64,000 nt of DNA. Source: Microbacterium sp. CSI-V. Its GTDB lineage: Bacteria > Actinomycetota > Actinomycetes > Actinomycetales > Microbacteriaceae. The position numbers and the translations under genes were made by a program. Positions 28,361 through 37,389 of the stretch are shown in pieces. Numbering within the stretch: the stretch's first letter is position 1; each line of letters starts with the position of its first letter. Under the pieces are notes generated by a model that was given only the letters and a program-made list of their open reading frames with translations, was not told the origin of the DNA and made no database searches. The stretch spans positions 1-64,000 of the forward strand of contig NZ_MTQM01000009.1 in NCBI RefSeq assembly GCF_001984105.1, given 5' to 3'.

Positions 28361-29398
28361 TCAGGAATGCGTCAGGGCCACGAGACGTGACACGGCACGC
28401 AGGTACTTCTTGCGGTAGCCGCCCGCGAGCATCTCGTCGGCGAACACGGTGTTCAGCGGAACCCCGGTGGCGCGGATCGGGATCTGCGCGTCGTAGGCCC
28501 GGTCGACGAACGCGACCAGTCGCAGCGCCGCGGACTGGTCGTGCAGCACCTTGACGTCGCGCAGCCCGATCGCGTCGACGCCGTCGATCAGGCGGATGAA
28601 GCGCGACGGGTGCACGCGGGCGAGGTGCGCGACGACCGCCGTGAAGTCGTCGTCGGTCGCGACGCCGCGGGAGGCGGCATCCTGGATCGCGTCAGCGTAG
28701 TCGACGTCCGTCAGCACGCGGGCCTCGCCGTCGATGGCGCGCTGACGGAAGTCGGTGCCGTCGATGCGGATCGTGCGGAAGCTGTCGGACATGGACTGGA
28801 TCTCGCGCAGGAAGTCCTGCGCGGCGAAACGTCCTTCGCCGAGTGCGTTGGGGGGTGTGTTCGACGTGGCGGCGAGACGGGTCCCGGATGCCACGAGCTC
28901 GCCGAGCAGCCGGGTCATCACCATCGTGTCGCCCGGGTCGTCGAGTTCAAACTCGTCGATGCAGAGCAAATCGGAGCCGCGGAAGAGCTCGACCGCCTTG
29001 GCGTAACCGAGGACGCCGACCAGCGCGGTGTACTCGATGAACGAGCCGAAGTACTTCCGACGGGCGGGCATCGCGTGGTAGATCGACGCGAGCAGGTGGG
29101 TCTTGCCGACACCGAATCCGCCGTCCAGGTACACGCCGGGCTTCACCGGCGGGGTCTTCTCGGCGCGGCGGAAGAAGCCGGACTTCTTCGCCGGCGCACC
29201 CTGGCCGGTCGCGAAGGTCTGCAGCAGCTCCTTCGCATCCTGCTGCGAGGGGTAGGCGGCATCCGCCCGATAGGACTCGAAGGTCGCGCCGTCGAACTGC
29301 GGCGGCGGCACGAGCGCGCTCACCATCTCGGCGCCCGAGATGGCCGGCTCGCGATCGATGAGGTGCACGACACCGGTCGTCGCGGGCGTTGAGGTCAT
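28361..29398 (-). CDS. zapE: cell division protein ZapE (AFG1-like ATPase)
   Basis: This 345-residue P-loop ATPase of the AFG1/ZapE family has Walker A in [20 protein letters not shown] and Walker B in [16 protein letters not shown]. It also carries [18 protein letters not shown] and the family block [19 protein letters not shown]. In E. coli the protein associates with the constricting Z-ring, and mitochondrial AFG1 acts on membrane proteins. The actinobacterial role is less clear. ATG 29398 is preceded by a weak GGAC site. It is divergent from the sulfurtransferase gene. Confidence 0.92.
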   Translation of the reverse strand: MTSTPATTGVVHLIDREPAISGAEMVSALVPPPQFDGATFESYRADAAYPSQQDAKELLQTFATGQGAPAKKSGFFRRAEKTPPVKPGVYLDGGFGVGKTHLLASIYHAMPARRKYFGSFIEYTALVGVLGYAKAVELFRGSDLLCIDEFELDDPGDTMVMTRLLGELVASGTRLAATSNTPPNALGEGRFAAQDFLREIQSMSDSFRTIRIDGTDFRQRAIDGEARVLTDVDYADAIQDAASRGVATDDDFTAVVAHLARVHPSRFIRLIDGVDAIGLRDVKVLHDQSAALRLVAFVDRAYDAQIPIRATGVPLNTVFADEMLAGGYRKKYLRAVSRLVALTHS

Positions 29399-29516
29399 GG
29401 CCGTCCTGTGTCGCAGTCTTACGGGAGGGTGCCTGCTTCGACACGGCGGTCCTAGGGTCGAAGGTGCGGAGTCCACCCTACGCCGCCCGCTCCCCCACCC
29501 CGACAGAGGAGACATC

Positions 29517-30419
29517 GTGACCGTCGAGTTCGACACCACCTCCCCGAAGTTCGCCGCGTACGCCGAGCCCGGCCGTCTCGTGACCGGCGACTGGCTGCAG
29601 GAACGCCTGGGCCAGCCGGGCCTCGTCGTCGTCGAATCCGACGAGGACGTCCTGCTCTACGAGACGGGTCACATCCCCGGCGCGGTGAAGGTCGACTGGC
29701 ACACCGAACTCAACGACCCCGTGGTCCGCGACTACGTCGATGGCGAGGGGTTCGCCGAACTCCTGAGCCGCAAGGGCATCGCCCGCGACGACACGGTCGT
29801 CATCTACGGCGACAAGAACAACTGGTGGGCCGCCTACGCCCTGTGGGTGTTCTCGCTGTTCGGACACGCGGACGTGCGCCTCCTCGACGGCGGCCGCGAC
29901 AAGTGGATCGCCGAGGGGCGCCCGATCACCACCGAGCCGACCACCCGCGAACCGGTCGAGTACCCGATCGTCGAGCGCGACGACACGCTGATCCGCGCCT
30001 ACAAGGACGACGTGCTCGCCCACCTCGGCAACCCCCTCATCGACGTCCGCTCCCCCGAGGAGTACTCCGGTGAGCGCACCTCGGCCCCTGCCTACCCCGA
30101 AGAGGGCGCGCTCCGCGCCGGCCACATCCCCAGCGCGCAGAGCGTTCCGTGGGCCAAGGCCGTCGCCGAGGACGGCGGTTTCAAGTCGCGCGAAGAACTG
30201 GATGCCATCTACCGCGATGGCGCGGGCCTCGCGGACGGCGACAAGATCGTGGCGTACTGCCGCATCGGCGAGCGTTCCAGCCACACGTGGTTCGTGCTGA
30301 AGCACCTGCTCGGCTTCGAGGACGTGCGCAACTACGACGGCTCGTGGACCGAGTGGGGCAGCGCGGTGCGCGTGCCCATCGTCTCGGGCGCCGAGCCGGG
30401 CGAGGTCCCCGCGCGCTGA
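29517..30419 (+). CDS. rhodanese-type thiosulfate sulfurtransferase
   Basis: This 300-residue protein has tandem rhodanese domains. The first, inactive half has [20 protein letters not shown] and [14 protein letters not shown]. The second carries the persulfide cysteine in [22 protein letters not shown]. This matches CysA/SseA-type enzymes of actinobacteria, which transfer sulfur from thiosulfate or 3-mercaptopyruvate. The GTG start has AGAGGAG 5 nt upstream. sufE follows after 34 bp, consistent with sulfur-trafficking partners. Confidence 0.94.
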   Translation: MTVEFDTTSPKFAAYAEPGRLVTGDWLQERLGQPGLVVVESDEDVLLYETGHIPGAVKVDWHTELNDPVVRDYVDGEGFAELLSRKGIARDDTVVIYGDKNNWWAAYALWVFSLFGHADVRLLDGGRDKWIAEGRPITTEPTTREPVEYPIVERDDTLIRAYKDDVLAHLGNPLIDVRSPEEYSGERTSAPAYPEEGALRAGHIPSAQSVPWAKAVAEDGGFKSREELDAIYRDGAGLADGDKIVAYCRIGERSSHTWFVLKHLLGFEDVRNYDGSWTEWGSAVRVPIVSGAEPGEVPAR

Positions 30420-30453
30420 GCCCGGGCGCGGCGGGCGTGGGAGACTGGCGGTG

Positions 30454-30894
30454 ATGTCCGAGAACACGCTCCCCGCCCGCCTCGCCGAGATCCGCGACGA
30501 GTTCCTCGAGCTCGACGAGCCCGACCGACTGCAGCTCCTGTTGGAGTTCTCGCACGAGCTGCCCGACGTCCCGGCCGAGTACGCGGATCACCCCGAGATG
30601 TGCGAGCGGGTCGCCGAGTGCCAGTCGCCGGTGTACATCGTGGTCGACGTCGACGACGCCGGCCACGTGGCGATGCACGCGACCGCACCGGCCGAGGCGC
30701 CCACGACCCGCGGCTTCGCGAGCATCCTGGCGCAGGGACTCACCGGCCTGTCGGCCGAGGAGGTCCTCGCGGTCCCCGACGACTTCCCGCAGAGCATCGG
30801 CCTCACGCGGGCGGTGAGTCCGCTCCGCATCGCCGGTATGACCGGAATGCTCATGCGCGCGAAGCGTCAGGTACGGGCCAAGAGCGGTCTCTGA
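30454..30894 (+). CDS. SufE-family sulfur acceptor
   Basis: This 146-residue protein has the SufE fold: an N-terminal LAEIRDEFLELDEPDRLQLLLEFSHELP, then CERVAECQSPVYIVVDVDD with the expected active-site cysteine, and a C-terminal GLSAEEVLAVPDDFPQSIGL. SufE proteins accept sulfane sulfur and pass it on. Being next to a rhodanese rather than sufS suggests a link to that enzyme. ATG 30454 is used; a GTG at 30451 adds one residue. Confidence 0.92.
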   Translation: MSENTLPARLAEIRDEFLELDEPDRLQLLLEFSHELPDVPAEYADHPEMCERVAECQSPVYIVVDVDDAGHVAMHATAPAEAPTTRGFASILAQGLTGLSAEEVLAVPDDFPQSIGLTRAVSPLRIAGMTGMLMRAKRQVRAKSGL

Positions 30895-30898
30895 CCAC

Positions 30899-32107
30899 TC
30901 ACTCCCCGGCGGCGAGCCCCTGCGCGCGCACCCAGTCCTGGATGGCCCGGGTCCACCGCGCCTCGTCGTAGTTCCAGAGCTTCGTGTGGCGCGCGACGGT
31001 GAACGTCTCCATCGTCACGAGATCGGGCCGCGCCTCGGCGAGGGCGTGCGACGCGTCGCTGGGGACGAATCCGTCATCGTCGCTGTGGAGGAGGAGCACG
31101 GGATGCCGAAGCTCCCCCGCGCGGGCGACGGCGTCGAGGCTGTCGAGCGGGATGGCGGACCCGCTGCCGGTGAGGACGGCGCCCCACTCGGAGTCGAGGA
31201 TGCGCTGCGCGAACGCCAGCACGACGCCGGGGAGGCGCAGCAGGCGGCTGTGGTATCGCAGCACCGTGCGCCAGTCGGCGACGGGCGACTCGAGGATGAG
31301 GCCCTCGATCACGTCGCGGTGCGGAGACGCGAACTCGGTCTGAAGCGCGATCGCGCCACCCATCGACCAGCCCATCAGCAGGATGCGGCGGGCGCCCTGA
31401 CGGCGGGCGTATCCGATCGCGGCGTCGACGTCGCGCCACTCGGTCGCCCCGAGGGCGTAGGTGCCGGTGCGGCTGCGGGGTGCTTCTCCGTCGTTGCGGT
31501 ACGAAACGAGGAGGCTCGTGATGCCGAGGTCGTGGAAGACGGGGACGGCGCGCAGTGCTTCGGATCGGGTCGTCCCGCGCCCGTGCACCTGGATCACCCA
31601 CACGTCGGTGTCGACGGCGGCGGGGAACTCCCACGCCGCGCACGGGCCGACCGGCGTGCCGATGAGCGCGTTGCGGTACGGGATCTGCAGGTCGTCGGGC
31701 TTGTCGTAGTACCAACCGCTGAACGCGGCCGCCGGAGCGAGATGGGCATCGACCGGCACGTGGGTCAGGAGCTTGCGGGTGACGCTCGCGTGGTCGGCCC
31801 TGACGACCGAGCCCAGCCGCAGATAGTCGAGCGACCCCGTCGTGAAGAGGCCGTAGCGCCCCGGGAGGGCGGTGTCGTCCGTGCGCTGGAGGGTGATGGT
31901 CTGCGCCGCCGGATCGAGCGCGAGGAGCTGGACGTCGGGGACGCGGCCCGCGGGGGTGACCACGGTGCGAGCCATCCGCAGCGATAAGGCGCCGAGGGCG
32001 GCGGCGCTGAGCCCGAGCGCGGTCGTGAGAGCGGCGATGGCGACCCGCAACGGTGCGGCCGCGGGGTGCGGGGCACGGCGCCTCGCGGCGCGCCTGGGAG
32101 CGTTCAT
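30899..32107 (-). CDS. membrane-anchored alpha/beta hydrolase
   Basis: This encodes 402 residues. A basic N terminus precedes one transmembrane helix (LRVAIAALTTALGLSAAALGAL), leaving the catalytic domain outside. The hydrolase core has the oxyanion region VWVIQVHGRGTTR, the nucleophile elbow LLMGWSMGGAIALQ, the acid in LLLHSDDDGFVP and the His in VARHTKLWNYD. The substrate is unknown; an ester or peptide-like bond in the envelope is plausible. It converges on sufE with a 4-bp gap and is divergent from DUF3000, whose -10 element overlaps its own. Confidence 0.85.
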   Translation of the reverse strand: MNAPRRAARRRAPHPAAAPLRVAIAALTTALGLSAAALGALSLRMARTVVTPAGRVPDVQLLALDPAAQTITLQRTDDTALPGRYGLFTTGSLDYLRLGSVVRADHASVTRKLLTHVPVDAHLAPAAAFSGWYYDKPDDLQIPYRNALIGTPVGPCAAWEFPAAVDTDVWVIQVHGRGTTRSEALRAVPVFHDLGITSLLVSYRNDGEAPRSRTGTYALGATEWRDVDAAIGYARRQGARRILLMGWSMGGAIALQTEFASPHRDVIEGLILESPVADWRTVLRYHSRLLRLPGVVLAFAQRILDSEWGAVLTGSGSAIPLDSLDAVARAGELRHPVLLLHSDDDGFVPSDASHALAEARPDLVTMETFTVARHTKLWNYDEARWTRAIQDWVRAQGLAAGE

Positions 32108-32116
32108 CGAGGCCTC

Positions 32117-32126
32117 ACTCTAGTCT
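32117..32126. promoter_or_regulatory. overlapping divergent -10 elements
   Basis: TAGAGT on the minus strand (32117-32122) and TAGTCT on the plus strand (32121-32126) share two bases. The plus element ends 6 nt before GTG 32133, and the minus element ends 9 nt before the hydrolase ATG. Only one polymerase could occupy them at a time. Confidence 0.5.
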
Positions 32127-32132
32127 GTGGCC

Positions 32133-32723
32133 GTGACTGACCCCCGCTCACCCGAGGCGGCGACCCCCTTCGCCCGGGCGGCCGACGAGTTGCGCGAGAC
32201 CGCGTTCCGCGACGATTTCGTCGTGCGCGAGATCCCGTCCCCGTCGGGCCTCGCGCCGCAGTCGCTGGCACTGGCCGGCGACGTGCGGCCCGACGCGCAC
32301 ACGACGGATTCGCCGTTCGGTACGGGGCGCTTCATCCTGCTGCACGACCCGGAGGAACCCGAGGCGTGGGGCGGTGCGTGGCGCGTGGTGTGCTTCGCCC
32401 AGGCCCCGCTCGAGCCGGAGATCGGGATCGATCCCCTCCTGGCGGACGTCGCCTGGTCGTGGCTGATCGACGCGCTCGATTCGCGCGGTGCCGAACGCCA
32501 CTCGGAGTCGGGGACGGCGACCAAGACGCTGTCCACCGGTTTCGGGGCTCTCGCGGCGCAGGGCGAGGGGTCACAGATCGAACTCCGCGCGTCGTGGTCG
32601 CCGCGCGGTCCGTTTCGCCCGCACCTGGAGGCGTGGGCCGAATTGGTCTGCATGCTCGCCGGACTCCCCCCGGGGTCCGAGGGCGTTGCGGTCCTCGGAG
32701 CCCGGAGGCCCCCGCGTGGTTGA
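32133..32723 (+). CDS. DUF3000 domain protein
   Basis: This encodes about 196 residues matching actinobacterial DUF3000. The signature runs PFARAADELRETAFRDDFVVREIPSP and later DVAWSWLIDALDSRGAERHSESGTATKTLSTGFG. The family has no known activity, but its gene pairs with an RNase D/HRDC gene across actinobacteria (Rv2680-Rv2681). Here the downstream gene overlaps its 3' end by 8 nt. I use GTG 32133 because of the leaderless -10 spacing; GTG 32127 is in frame. No catalytic motif is visible. Confidence 0.85.
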   Translation: MTDPRSPEAATPFARAADELRETAFRDDFVVREIPSPSGLAPQSLALAGDVRPDAHTTDSPFGTGRFILLHDPEEPEAWGGAWRVVCFAQAPLEPEIGIDPLLADVAWSWLIDALDSRGAERHSESGTATKTLSTGFGALAAQGEGSQIELRASWSPRGPFRPHLEAWAELVCMLAGLPPGSEGVAVLGARRPPRG

Positions 32724-33912
32724 GTACACCGTCATCGAGGATGCCCCGGGTCTGTCCGCGGCGTCGCAGTCGCTGGCATCCGGAGTCGGCCCCGTGGCCG
32801 TCGACGTCGAGCGCGCGTCGGGGTTCCGGTACTCCCAGCGGGCGTACCTCATCCAGGTCTTCCGTCGCGAGGCGGGGGTATTCCTGTTCGATCCGTCCAC
32901 GATCGAGGACTTCGCGCCGCTCCAGGACGCCATCGGCGACGTCGAGTGGGTCTTCCACGCCGCGAGCCAGGATCTGCCGTCGCTGCGCGAGCGAGGTCTC
33001 GAACCCCCGGTGATCTTCGACACCGAGCTCGGTGCTCGTCTGCTCGGTCACGAGCGCGTCGGCCTCGGCGCCGTCGTCGAGGAGACTCTGGGCATCACAC
33101 TCGCGAAGGCGCACTCCGCGGCCGACTGGTCGACCCGGCCGCTCCCGGCCTCCTGGCTCGAATACGCCGCGCTCGACGTCGAGCACCTCGTCGACGTGCG
33201 CGACAAGCTCGCCGCCGAGCTCGACGAGCAGGAGAAGACGGAGTTCGCGCGGCAGGAGTTCCAGGCGGTGCTCGAGCGGCTGCCGAAGCCGCCGCGCGAC
33301 GACCCGTGGCGCCGCCTCAGCGGTCTGCACACCGTGCGTGGCCGCCGCTCCCTCGCCGTGGCCCGTTCGCTGTGGCAGGCGCGTGAGGACTATGCCCGCG
33401 AGCAGGACGTCGCCCCCGGTCGTCTCGTGCCCGACCGCGCGCTCGTCGCCGCCGTCCTCGCCGACCCGCAGACCAAGCAGGCGCTCGCGGGCGTCAAAGA
33501 GTTCAACGGCCGCGCGAGCCGGACCCAGCTCGACCGCTGGTGGAACGCGATCGTGGCCGGGCGCGAGGCCACCGACCTGCCGCCGGACCGCGTGCCCAGC
33601 GACACCCTCCCCCCGCCGCGCGCCTGGGTCGACCGCAACCCCGAGGCGGACCGTCGCCTCAAGGCGGCCCGGCCCGCCGTCGAGGCGCGCGCGGAGGAAC
33701 TCCGGATGCCGACCGAGAACCTCCTCACCCCCGAGACGCTGCGCCGCGTAGCGTGGACTCCCCCGGCCGAGGTGACCATCGAGTCCGTCTCGGCCTCACT
33801 CGCCGAGCTCGGCGCCCGCCCGTGGCAGATTGAGCAGACTGCACAGGTGATCGCGGATAGCTTTGTAGCTTCCCTCAACGCCGATCCGGACGTCTCGGAA
33901 CCGACTTCGTAG
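32716..33912 (+). CDS. RNase D-like 3'-5' exonuclease with HRDC domain
   Basis: This encodes 398 residues. The DEDD exonuclease motifs are VAVDVERASGFRYSQRAYLIQ (Asp and Glu), VEWVFHAASQDLPSL (His/Asp) and a third block LEYAALDVEHLVDV. An HRDC domain follows (DPWRRLSGLHTV, ARSLWQAREDYARE), then a C-terminal extension. It probably trims structured RNA 3' ends. The GTG start overlaps DUF3000, indicating coupling. dxs comes two genes later on the other strand, as in mycobacteria. Confidence 0.92.
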   Translation: MVEYTVIEDAPGLSAASQSLASGVGPVAVDVERASGFRYSQRAYLIQVFRREAGVFLFDPSTIEDFAPLQDAIGDVEWVFHAASQDLPSLRERGLEPPVIFDTELGARLLGHERVGLGAVVEETLGITLAKAHSAADWSTRPLPASWLEYAALDVEHLVDVRDKLAAELDEQEKTEFARQEFQAVLERLPKPPRDDPWRRLSGLHTVRGRRSLAVARSLWQAREDYAREQDVAPGRLVPDRALVAAVLADPQTKQALAGVKEFNGRASRTQLDRWWNAIVAGREATDLPPDRVPSDTLPPPRAWVDRNPEADRRLKAARPAVEARAEELRMPTENLLTPETLRRVAWTPPAEVTIESVSASLAELGARPWQIEQTAQVIADSFVASLNADPDVSEPTS

Positions 33913-33931
33913 GTTCGGACAACCGATTCTT

Positions 33932-33945
33932 CGCGTCGCGACGCG
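33932..33945. promoter_or_regulatory. 14-bp palindrome in the fadA promoter region
   Basis: CGCGTCG/CGACGCG is a perfect palindrome that ends 5 bp before a TAGGCT -10-like hexamer (33951-33956), inside the promoter spacer. It could be an operator for a fatty-acid regulator, or the stem of an rnd terminator. Confidence 0.4.
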
Positions 33946-33983
33946 TTTCCTAGGCTGGCTGCATCCCAAACAATGGAGGCAGA

Positions 33984-35192
33984 GTGGCCGAGATGTCGGA
34001 CGTCTTCTTCGTCGACGGTATGCGTACCCCCTTCGGGCGCGCCGGCGAGAAGGGCATGTACTGGAACACCCGCGCGGACGACCTCGTCGTCAAGGCGATC
34101 ATCGGGTTGATGGAACGCAACGGCGACGTGCCGAAGGACCGGATCGACGACGTGGCGATCGCCGCGACGTCGCAGACCGGTGACCAGGGCCTCACGCTCG
34201 GGCGGACGGCGGCGATCCTCGCGGGTCTGCCGATGACCGTGCCGGGTCTGGCGATCGAGCGCATGTGCGCCGGCGCCATGACGAGCGTCACCACGATGGG
34301 CGCGTCGATCGGTGTCGGCATGTACGACCTCGCCCTCGCGGGCGGCGTCGAGCACATGGGCCGGCACCCCATCGGCGCCAACGCCGACCCCAACCCGCGC
34401 TTCGTCGCCGAGAAGCTCGTCGACCCGGGCGCCCTCAACATGGGCGTCACGGCCGAGCGCATCCACGACCGGTTCCCGCACCTGACGAAGGAGCGCGCGG
34501 ACCGGTTCGGCATGGCCAGCCAGCACAAGGCGCAGGCCGCGTACGAGGCCGGGAAGTTCCAGCCCGACCTCGTCTCGGTCGCGGTGAAGGACGCCGACGG
34601 CGCGTGGGGCCTCGCCACGGAGGACGAGGGGCGTCGCCCCGAGACCACCCTCGAGGGTCTGGCATCCCTCAAGACGCCGTTCCGCCCGCACGGTCGCGTG
34701 ACCGCCGGGACCTCGTCGCCCCTCACCGACGGTGCGACGATCAGCCTGCTCGCGGGCTCGGACGCCGTGAAGGAGCTCGGTCTCACGCCGAAGATGCGGA
34801 TGGTCTCGTTCGCGTTCGCCGGTGTGCAGCCCGAGATCATGGGCATCGGTCCGATCCCCTCGACCGAGAAGGCGCTGAAGAAGGCCGGACTCACGATCGA
34901 CGACATCGGCCTGTTCGAGCTCAACGAGGCGTTCGCGATCCAGGTCATCTCGCTCCTCGACCACTTCGGCATCGCCGACGACGACCCCCGGGTGAACCCG
35001 TGGGGCGGCGCGATCGCGCTCGGCCACCCGCTCGCGGCATCCGGAGTGCGTCTCATGATCCAGCTCGCCGCGCACTTCGCCGAGCGCCCCGACGTGCGGT
35101 ACGGCCTCACGGCCATGTGCGTCGGCCTCGGCCAGGGCGGCTCGGTGATCTGGGAGAACCCGTTCTTCGACGGAAAGAAGAAGCGCAAGTGA
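33984..35192 (+). CDS. fadA: acetyl-CoA acyltransferase (thiolase)
   Basis: This 402-residue thiolase catalyses the last step of fatty-acid beta-oxidation. The acylated cysteine is in GLAIERMCAGAMTSV. The later motifs are NEAFAIQVI, NPWGGAIALGHPLAASG (His) and the second cysteine in LTAMCVGLGQGGSVIWE. The GTG is preceded by GGAGG. Its stop overlaps the fadB GTG. The two form the trifunctional beta-oxidation pair, here with the thiolase gene first. Confidence 0.95.
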   Translation: MAEMSDVFFVDGMRTPFGRAGEKGMYWNTRADDLVVKAIIGLMERNGDVPKDRIDDVAIAATSQTGDQGLTLGRTAAILAGLPMTVPGLAIERMCAGAMTSVTTMGASIGVGMYDLALAGGVEHMGRHPIGANADPNPRFVAEKLVDPGALNMGVTAERIHDRFPHLTKERADRFGMASQHKAQAAYEAGKFQPDLVSVAVKDADGAWGLATEDEGRRPETTLEGLASLKTPFRPHGRVTAGTSSPLTDGATISLLAGSDAVKELGLTPKMRMVSFAFAGVQPEIMGIGPIPSTEKALKKAGLTIDDIGLFELNEAFAIQVISLLDHFGIADDDPRVNPWGGAIALGHPLAASGVRLMIQLAAHFAERPDVRYGLTAMCVGLGQGGSVIWENPFFDGKKKRK

Positions 35193-37327
35193 CCGACTAC
35201 GACTCGATCGACTTCTCGCCCCTCGACGCCCTCACGGGCGACGAGGTCGTGACCCACTCCCCCGTCCGCGACGTGCGCCTGCCCTCGGGCAACGTCGTCG
35301 CGCTCGTGACGCTCGACAACGGACGCGACCACACCCGGCCCAACACGCTGGGTCCGGCGACGCTGGCGGAACTCGGGCGCACGCTGGAGACGCTGAAGGA
35401 GCGCGCCGCGGCCGGCGAGATCCACGCGGTCGCGATCACCGGGAAGCAGTACATCCTCGCCGCCGGTGCCGACCTCTCCGACGTGGCCAAGCTGCCGTCG
35501 AAGGACGTCGCGCGGCTCATCGCCCAGCGGGGGCACCAGGTGCTCGGATCGCTGTCCGAGCTCGGCGTGCCGTCGTTCGCGTTCGTGAACGGCCTCGCCC
35601 TCGGTGGCGGCCTCGAGATCGCGCTGAACTCCACGTACCGCACGGTCGACGCGTCGGCTGCGGCGATCGCCCTGCCCGAGGTGTTCCTCGGCATCATCCC
35701 CGGCTGGGGTGGCGCCTACCTGCTGCCGAACCTCATCGGCATCGAGAACGCGCTCGAGGTCGTGGTGTCCAACCCGCTCAAGCAGAACCGGGTGCTCAAG
35801 CCCCAGCAGGCGTTCGACCTCGGGATCATGGATGCCATCTTCCCGGCGGCCTCCTACCTCGAGGACTCGCTGCGCTGGGCCGACGGCGTCCTCACCGGTC
35901 GCATCAGGGTCGAGCGCAAGAACGAGCCCGGCAAGATCGAGCGCCTGACCAAGTGGCCGATCGCGATCAAGGTCGCCCGCGGCATGCTCGAGTCCAAGAT
36001 CGGGACGGTTCCGCGCTCCCCCTACGTCGCTCTCGACCTGCTCGACAAGGCCCGGAGCGGCACGAAGGCCGAGGGCTTCGCGCGCGAGGACGAGGCTCTC
36101 GCCGACCTCATCACGGGCGACCAGTTCGCGGCATCCATGTACGCCTTCGACCTCGTGCAGAAGCGCGCGAAGCGGCCGGTCGGGGCTCCCGACAAGGCGC
36201 TCGCGAAGAAGGTGACGAAGGTCGGCGTGATCGGTGCGGGCCTCATGGCGTCGCAGTTCGCCCTCCTGTTCGTGCGGAAGCTGCGGGTGCCCGTCGTCAT
36301 CACCGACCTCGATCAGGGACGCGTCGACAAGGGCGTGGCATCCATCCGGGAGGAGATCGGCAAGCTCGAGGCGAAGGGCCGGCTCGACGCCGACACCGCC
36401 AATCAGCTGCGCGCGCTCGTGCACGGCACGACCGACCGCTCGGAGTTCGCCGACTGCGACTTCGTCATCGAGGCGGTGTTCGAAGAGGTCGGGGTCAAGC
36501 AGGAGGTGTTCTCCGCGATCGAGAAGATCGTCGCGGACGACACGATCCTCGCCACCAACACCTCGTCGCTGTCGGTCGCCGAGATCGGTTCGGCGCTGGA
36601 GCACCCCGAGCGGCTCGTCGGCTTCCACTTCTTCAACCCGGTCGCGGTCATGCCGCTCATCGAGGTCGTGAAGACGGATGCCACCTCCGACGCCGCGCTG
36701 TCGACGGCGTTCGTCGTGGCCAAGGGGCTCGGCAAGAACGCCGTCCTGACCGCCGACGCGCCCGGGTTCGTCGTGAACCGTCTGCTGGCCAAGGTCATGG
36801 GCGAGGCCGCGCGTGCCGTGTACGAGGGCACGCCGATCACGGTCGTCGAGAAGGCGTTCGCGCCCCTCGGGCTGCCGATGGGTCCGTTCCAGCTCATCGA
36901 CCTCGTCGGTTGGAAGGTCGCCGCGCACGTGCAGGACACGATGGCGCACGCGTTCCCCGAGCGCTTCTTCGCCTCCGAGAACTTCCACGAACTCGCGGCT
37001 CTCCCCGAGGTCGTCGAGAAGGACAAGGGCGGACGCGTGACCGGCTGGACGAAGGCGGCGCAGAAGGTGCTCGTCACCGGAAAGACCCCGGTGGCGCCCG
37101 AGACCATCCTCGCCCGGGTTCAGGACGGCCTCGCGCAGGAGATCAAGATCATGCTCGACGAGGGTGTGGTCCCCGAGGTGCAGGACATCGACCTGTGCCT
37201 CATCCTCGGCGCGGGCTGGCCGTTCATCGACGGCGGAGCCTCGCCCTACCTCGACCGCGAGGGGGCGTCGGAGCGCGCGTTCGGCGACACGTTCCACCAC
37301 CCGCCGATCCGCGGTATCGGCGGCTGA
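35189..37327 (+). CDS. fadB: enoyl-CoA hydratase / 3-hydroxyacyl-CoA dehydrogenase
   Basis: This 712-residue multifunctional protein has an N-terminal crotonase domain (ITGKQYILAAGADLSDV oxyanion loop; LALGGGLEIALNSTYR; ALPEVFLGIIPGWGG). The NAD-dependent dehydrogenase follows (VGVIGAGLMASQFALLFVRK; FHFFNPVAVMPLIEVVKT; TADAPGFVVNRLLA). Both active-site sets are present. The glycine-rich loop reads GAGLMASQ, where many homologues have GAGxMGxG, a mild deviation. A GTGA overlap couples it to fadA and a strong hairpin follows. Confidence 0.95.
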   Translation: MTDYDSIDFSPLDALTGDEVVTHSPVRDVRLPSGNVVALVTLDNGRDHTRPNTLGPATLAELGRTLETLKERAAAGEIHAVAITGKQYILAAGADLSDVAKLPSKDVARLIAQRGHQVLGSLSELGVPSFAFVNGLALGGGLEIALNSTYRTVDASAAAIALPEVFLGIIPGWGGAYLLPNLIGIENALEVVVSNPLKQNRVLKPQQAFDLGIMDAIFPAASYLEDSLRWADGVLTGRIRVERKNEPGKIERLTKWPIAIKVARGMLESKIGTVPRSPYVALDLLDKARSGTKAEGFAREDEALADLITGDQFAASMYAFDLVQKRAKRPVGAPDKALAKKVTKVGVIGAGLMASQFALLFVRKLRVPVVITDLDQGRVDKGVASIREEIGKLEAKGRLDADTANQLRALVHGTTDRSEFADCDFVIEAVFEEVGVKQEVFSAIEKIVADDTILATNTSSLSVAEIGSALEHPERLVGFHFFNPVAVMPLIEVVKTDATSDAALSTAFVVAKGLGKNAVLTADAPGFVVNRLLAKVMGEAARAVYEGTPITVVEKAFAPLGLPMGPFQLIDLVGWKVAAHVQDTMAHAFPERFFASENFHELAALPEVVEKDKGGRVTGWTKAAQKVLVTGKTPVAPETILARVQDGLAQEIKIMLDEGVVPEVQDIDLCLILGAGWPFIDGGASPYLDREGASERAFGDTFHHPPIRGIGG

Positions 37328-37343
37328 AAGCCCGAACACGACA

Positions 37344-37372
37344 GCGGCGCCGCCCCCGAGGGGCGGCGCCGC
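37344..37372. terminator. bidirectional terminator between fadB and dxs
   Basis: A perfect 13-bp stem (GCGGCGCCGCCCC and complement) with a 3-nt loop separates the convergent genes. There are few T residues after it on either strand. Confidence 0.75.
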
Positions 37373-37389
37373 CGTCGTTCGTGCGGGAC

